Below are positions 38,248-39,744 of a stretch of DNA of 39,744 nucleotides, piece by piece. Where the stretch lies: positions 1 to 39,744 of the forward strand of contig JAFTSW010000071.1 of the NCBI GenBank assembly GCA_017467085.1, written 5' to 3'. This stretch comes from Clostridia bacterium (GTDB lineage Bacteria > Bacillota > Clostridia > Oscillospirales > CAG-272). A program made the position numbers and the translations under genes. How positions within the stretch are numbered: the stretch's first letter is position 1; the number at the start of each line of letters is the position of its first letter. Under the pieces are notes generated by a model. It ran no database searches. It saw only the letters and a list, made by a program, of their open reading frames with translations, and had not been told where the DNA came from.

Positions 38248-39532
38248 ATTTCTTCATCACCGCATATAGCATCTGCGCCGCATCGGCTCTGGAAAGGGAG
38301 CCCTTGGCGTTGAATAGCCCGTCCTCGCATCTGAATAAGGCGCCCTCGGCGTATAAAGCCGAGAAGGCGGGCGTTGCCCAGGAGGGAATAGACTCGCCCT
38401 CGGATACCTTCGCCATAGCGGAAACTGCCTCGTCAGATGCCTCAAGCCCCAGTACGTTGCAAAGAATCACCGCCGCCTCGGCACGGGTGATGGGTCTTTC
38501 TGCCTCAAAATACAGCCCCTCACCGTTAAAGCTGCCGTTGACGAAGCCCAGAAGCTGGGCGGTGGCAATATAGGGACGGATTTCATCGGGAATGTCCGCA
38601 TTATCGTCAAAGCAGGTGTCGGTCAAGCCCTCAATGGCAGACACACCCGCCGCCTTCATCGCCATTACCGCAAAGTCGCCGCGGGATACCGTTTCCTCAG
38701 GGTCAAAATACAGGTTGTCCCCCGAAAGGCGTCCTAACATCAAGCCCCGCTCGGTGAGAATGAGAGAGGCAAGACAGGCGGCGTTGTCCTTCATATCGGC
38801 GTAAACCAGGGTGGAGTCCCGTCTGCTGACCCGAATGGAAACGGCTGTGGGGGCGCTGTAATTGCCGTATTCGTCCCGTACCACGAAGGTGAAGCTGTCC
38901 TTGCCCGTGAAGCTCGAGGCAGGGGTGTAGCGGTATTCTCCAAGGGCGGCGTCAATGAGGGTCAGCGTGCCGTACTTAGGATAGGAAATCACGCGGAAAT
39001 GAAGAGCGTCCCCCTCAGGGTCGGAGGCGGATAGAGTCCCAAAGTAAGAAATACCCTTTTGGGTTTCTACGCTGAGGTTGTCAAGCGAGTAGAGAGAGGG
39101 AGCCTCGTTTTTCTTCTCCAACAGGTGAATTTCGCACAGAATTTCGGCGCCGCCTGCGGCGGTGCCTGCCGTAAAGGTGAAGGAGGCGTCCGTCACCGCA
39201 TCGTTCACAGGGAGAAATTTCAGCATATCCAGCACCGCAACTGAAATGCTTTGTCCCTTCTCCACACGGGAGGAGGCAAGCTTCAGAACGCCTGCCTTTT
39301 CATCGGGAAGGGAGGTAACGGTTACAACGGACAGCTCCGAGGTGCCAAGCGCCTCCTTGAAGTCCGAGGCGGAGAAGGCGACGCTTTGACCGAGATAGCC
39401 GCTTTTAACAAGGGTGGCATCCTTAGCAAGAACCTCCACGGCAGGGGAGAGAAGAGTGGCAAAGGCGGTAACGGGAATAGAGCAAAGAAGCAAAACCAGG
39501 CAAAGAATAAGAGGGAGCGCTTTTCTTTTCAT
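38246..39532 (-). CDS. Secreted protein with a cadherin-like domain and SLH repeats
   Basis: A 428-residue surface protein. The start ATG has AAAGGAT upstream. A signal peptide is clear: MKRKALPLILCLVLLLCSIP then 'VTAFA', with cleavage near residue 26. About 30-140 form a domain of unknown type; about 145-235 are a cadherin-like/Ig-type beta domain ('ASDPEGDALHFRVISYPKYG', 'YRYTPASSFTGKDSFTFVVR'). The C-terminal half holds about three SLH modules ('LSGDNLYFDPEETVSRGDFA', 'GEGLYFEAERPITRAEAAVI', 'CEDGLFNAKGSLSRADAAQM'), which bind cell-wall polymers. It is likely a cell-wall-bound exoprotein of unknown role. Confidence 0.85.
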   Translation of the reverse strand: MKRKALPLILCLVLLLCSIPVTAFATLLSPAVEVLAKDATLVKSGYLGQSVAFSASDFKEALGTSELSVVTVTSLPDEKAGVLKLASSRVEKGQSISVAVLDMLKFLPVNDAVTDASFTFTAGTAAGGAEILCEIHLLEKKNEAPSLYSLDNLSVETQKGISYFGTLSASDPEGDALHFRVISYPKYGTLTLIDAALGEYRYTPASSFTGKDSFTFVVRDEYGNYSAPTAVSIRVSRRDSTLVYADMKDNAACLASLILTERGLMLGRLSGDNLYFDPEETVSRGDFAVMAMKAAGVSAIEGLTDTCFDDNADIPDEIRPYIATAQLLGFVNGSFNGEGLYFEAERPITRAEAAVILCNVLGLEASDEAVSAMAKVSEGESIPSWATPAFSALYAEGALFRCEDGLFNAKGSLSRADAAQMLYAVMKK

Positions 39533-39619
39533 AACGGAAATCCTTTCTTGTTATCGTATTGCCTATTTTTCCCACCCGTGCTTGTTTTATGCAGAATTTG
39601 CGAAAAGCCTCTCTTTTTC

Positions 39620-39648
39620 TTGCCAAACGGCAAAAAGTATGCTACAAT
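39620..39648 (+). promoter_or_regulatory. Promoter reading out of the window
   Basis: TTGCCA, 17 bases, TACAAT with TG at the extended -10 position, on the plus strand and divergent from the SLH gene. The transcript would start near 39655 and run into the tandem repeat at the window end; no start codon with ribosome site is seen before the end. Confidence 0.55.
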
Positions 39649-39711
39649 AAAGGCAGTTAAGACTTCAGGTCGGTGCGCCTTCCCATTGGCACCTCCCCCA
39701 TTCATATACCC

Positions 39712-39744
39712 CCCATTCCTACCCATTCCTACCTACCCATTCCT
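39712..39744. repeat. 10-bp tandem repeat at the window edge
   Basis: CCCATTCCTA occurs at 39712-39721 and 39722-39731, then after a 4-base CCTA the unit starts again (39736-39744) and continues past the window. Related CCCATT strings stand at 39682 and near 39700. It could be a variable-number repeat in a leader, or an assembly artefact at a contig end. Confidence 0.6.

Noticed and set aside
39712-39744. Terminal repeats as the start of a CRISPR array
   Set aside because: The unit is 10 bp with no spacers, far below CRISPR repeat length.

Overview
The window looks like a chromosomal segment from a spore-forming, Gram-positive Clostridia-type bacterium (Firmicutes). I infer this from yabP and yabQ (sporulation), HU and RqcP in their usual order, HemZ, a CdaA/CdaR pair, a bifunctional Rel, a GlgC/GlgD pair and an SLH-type surface protein. 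There is no rRNA, no CRISPR array and no intact transposase. One tRNA gene (Pro, anticodon GGG) is present.

Region 1 (1-6400) is AT-richer, accessory DNA. It holds small proteins of unknown function and a scar in which the start of a DnaQ-like exonuclease gene is joined out of frame to the end of a PglZ-type (BREX phage defence) gene. It also holds a gene-poor 380-bp stretch with two structured elements (one with its own promoter and terminator), tRNA-Pro(GGG) with a consensus promoter, an unusual RNase III with two dsRNA-binding domains behind a long structured leader, and an Mrr-like type IV restriction endonuclease. This reads as a decayed or reshuffled defence island next to a tRNA gene.

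Region 2 (6418-10730) is a small carbohydrate-use cluster: an AraC-type regulator followed on the same strand by a 628-residue putative TIM-barrel enzyme that I cannot place, and on the other strand a GH30 glycosidase.

Region 3 (10774-22554) is housekeeping. An HPr-like protein without the phosphorylatable histidine is transcribed alone. It is followed by a long tightly spaced run on the plus strand: cdaA, a very short cdaR, an FAD-dependent dehydrogenase, recJ, rel, dtd, hemZ and a SpoVB/MurJ-type flippase. The run links c-di-AMP, (p)ppGpp, DNA repair, tRNA proofreading, haem synthesis and envelope assembly.

Region 4 (22832-34457) starts with a good promoter, then hup, rqcP, yabP and yabQ. 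Where divIC usually follows, it runs directly (with overlap) into a complete glycogen set: glgB, glgC, glgD, glgA, glgP and a GH13 alpha-glucan hydrolase. Together these make ADP-glucose, polymerise and branch it, and break it down again.

Region 5 (34463-39744) has a 214-bp MITE-like inverted-repeat element full of hairpins. It is followed by manA (minus), a basic protein of unknown function overlapping an ABC-F ATPase gene, a long bidirectional terminator, a secreted SLH-domain protein (minus), and a promoter that fires out of the window into a 10-bp tandem repeat.

The best candidates for something new are the two-dsRBD RNase III with its hairpin leader, the structured non-coding stretch at 3385-3671, the exonuclease/PglZ scar, and the sporulation-glycogen operon join.
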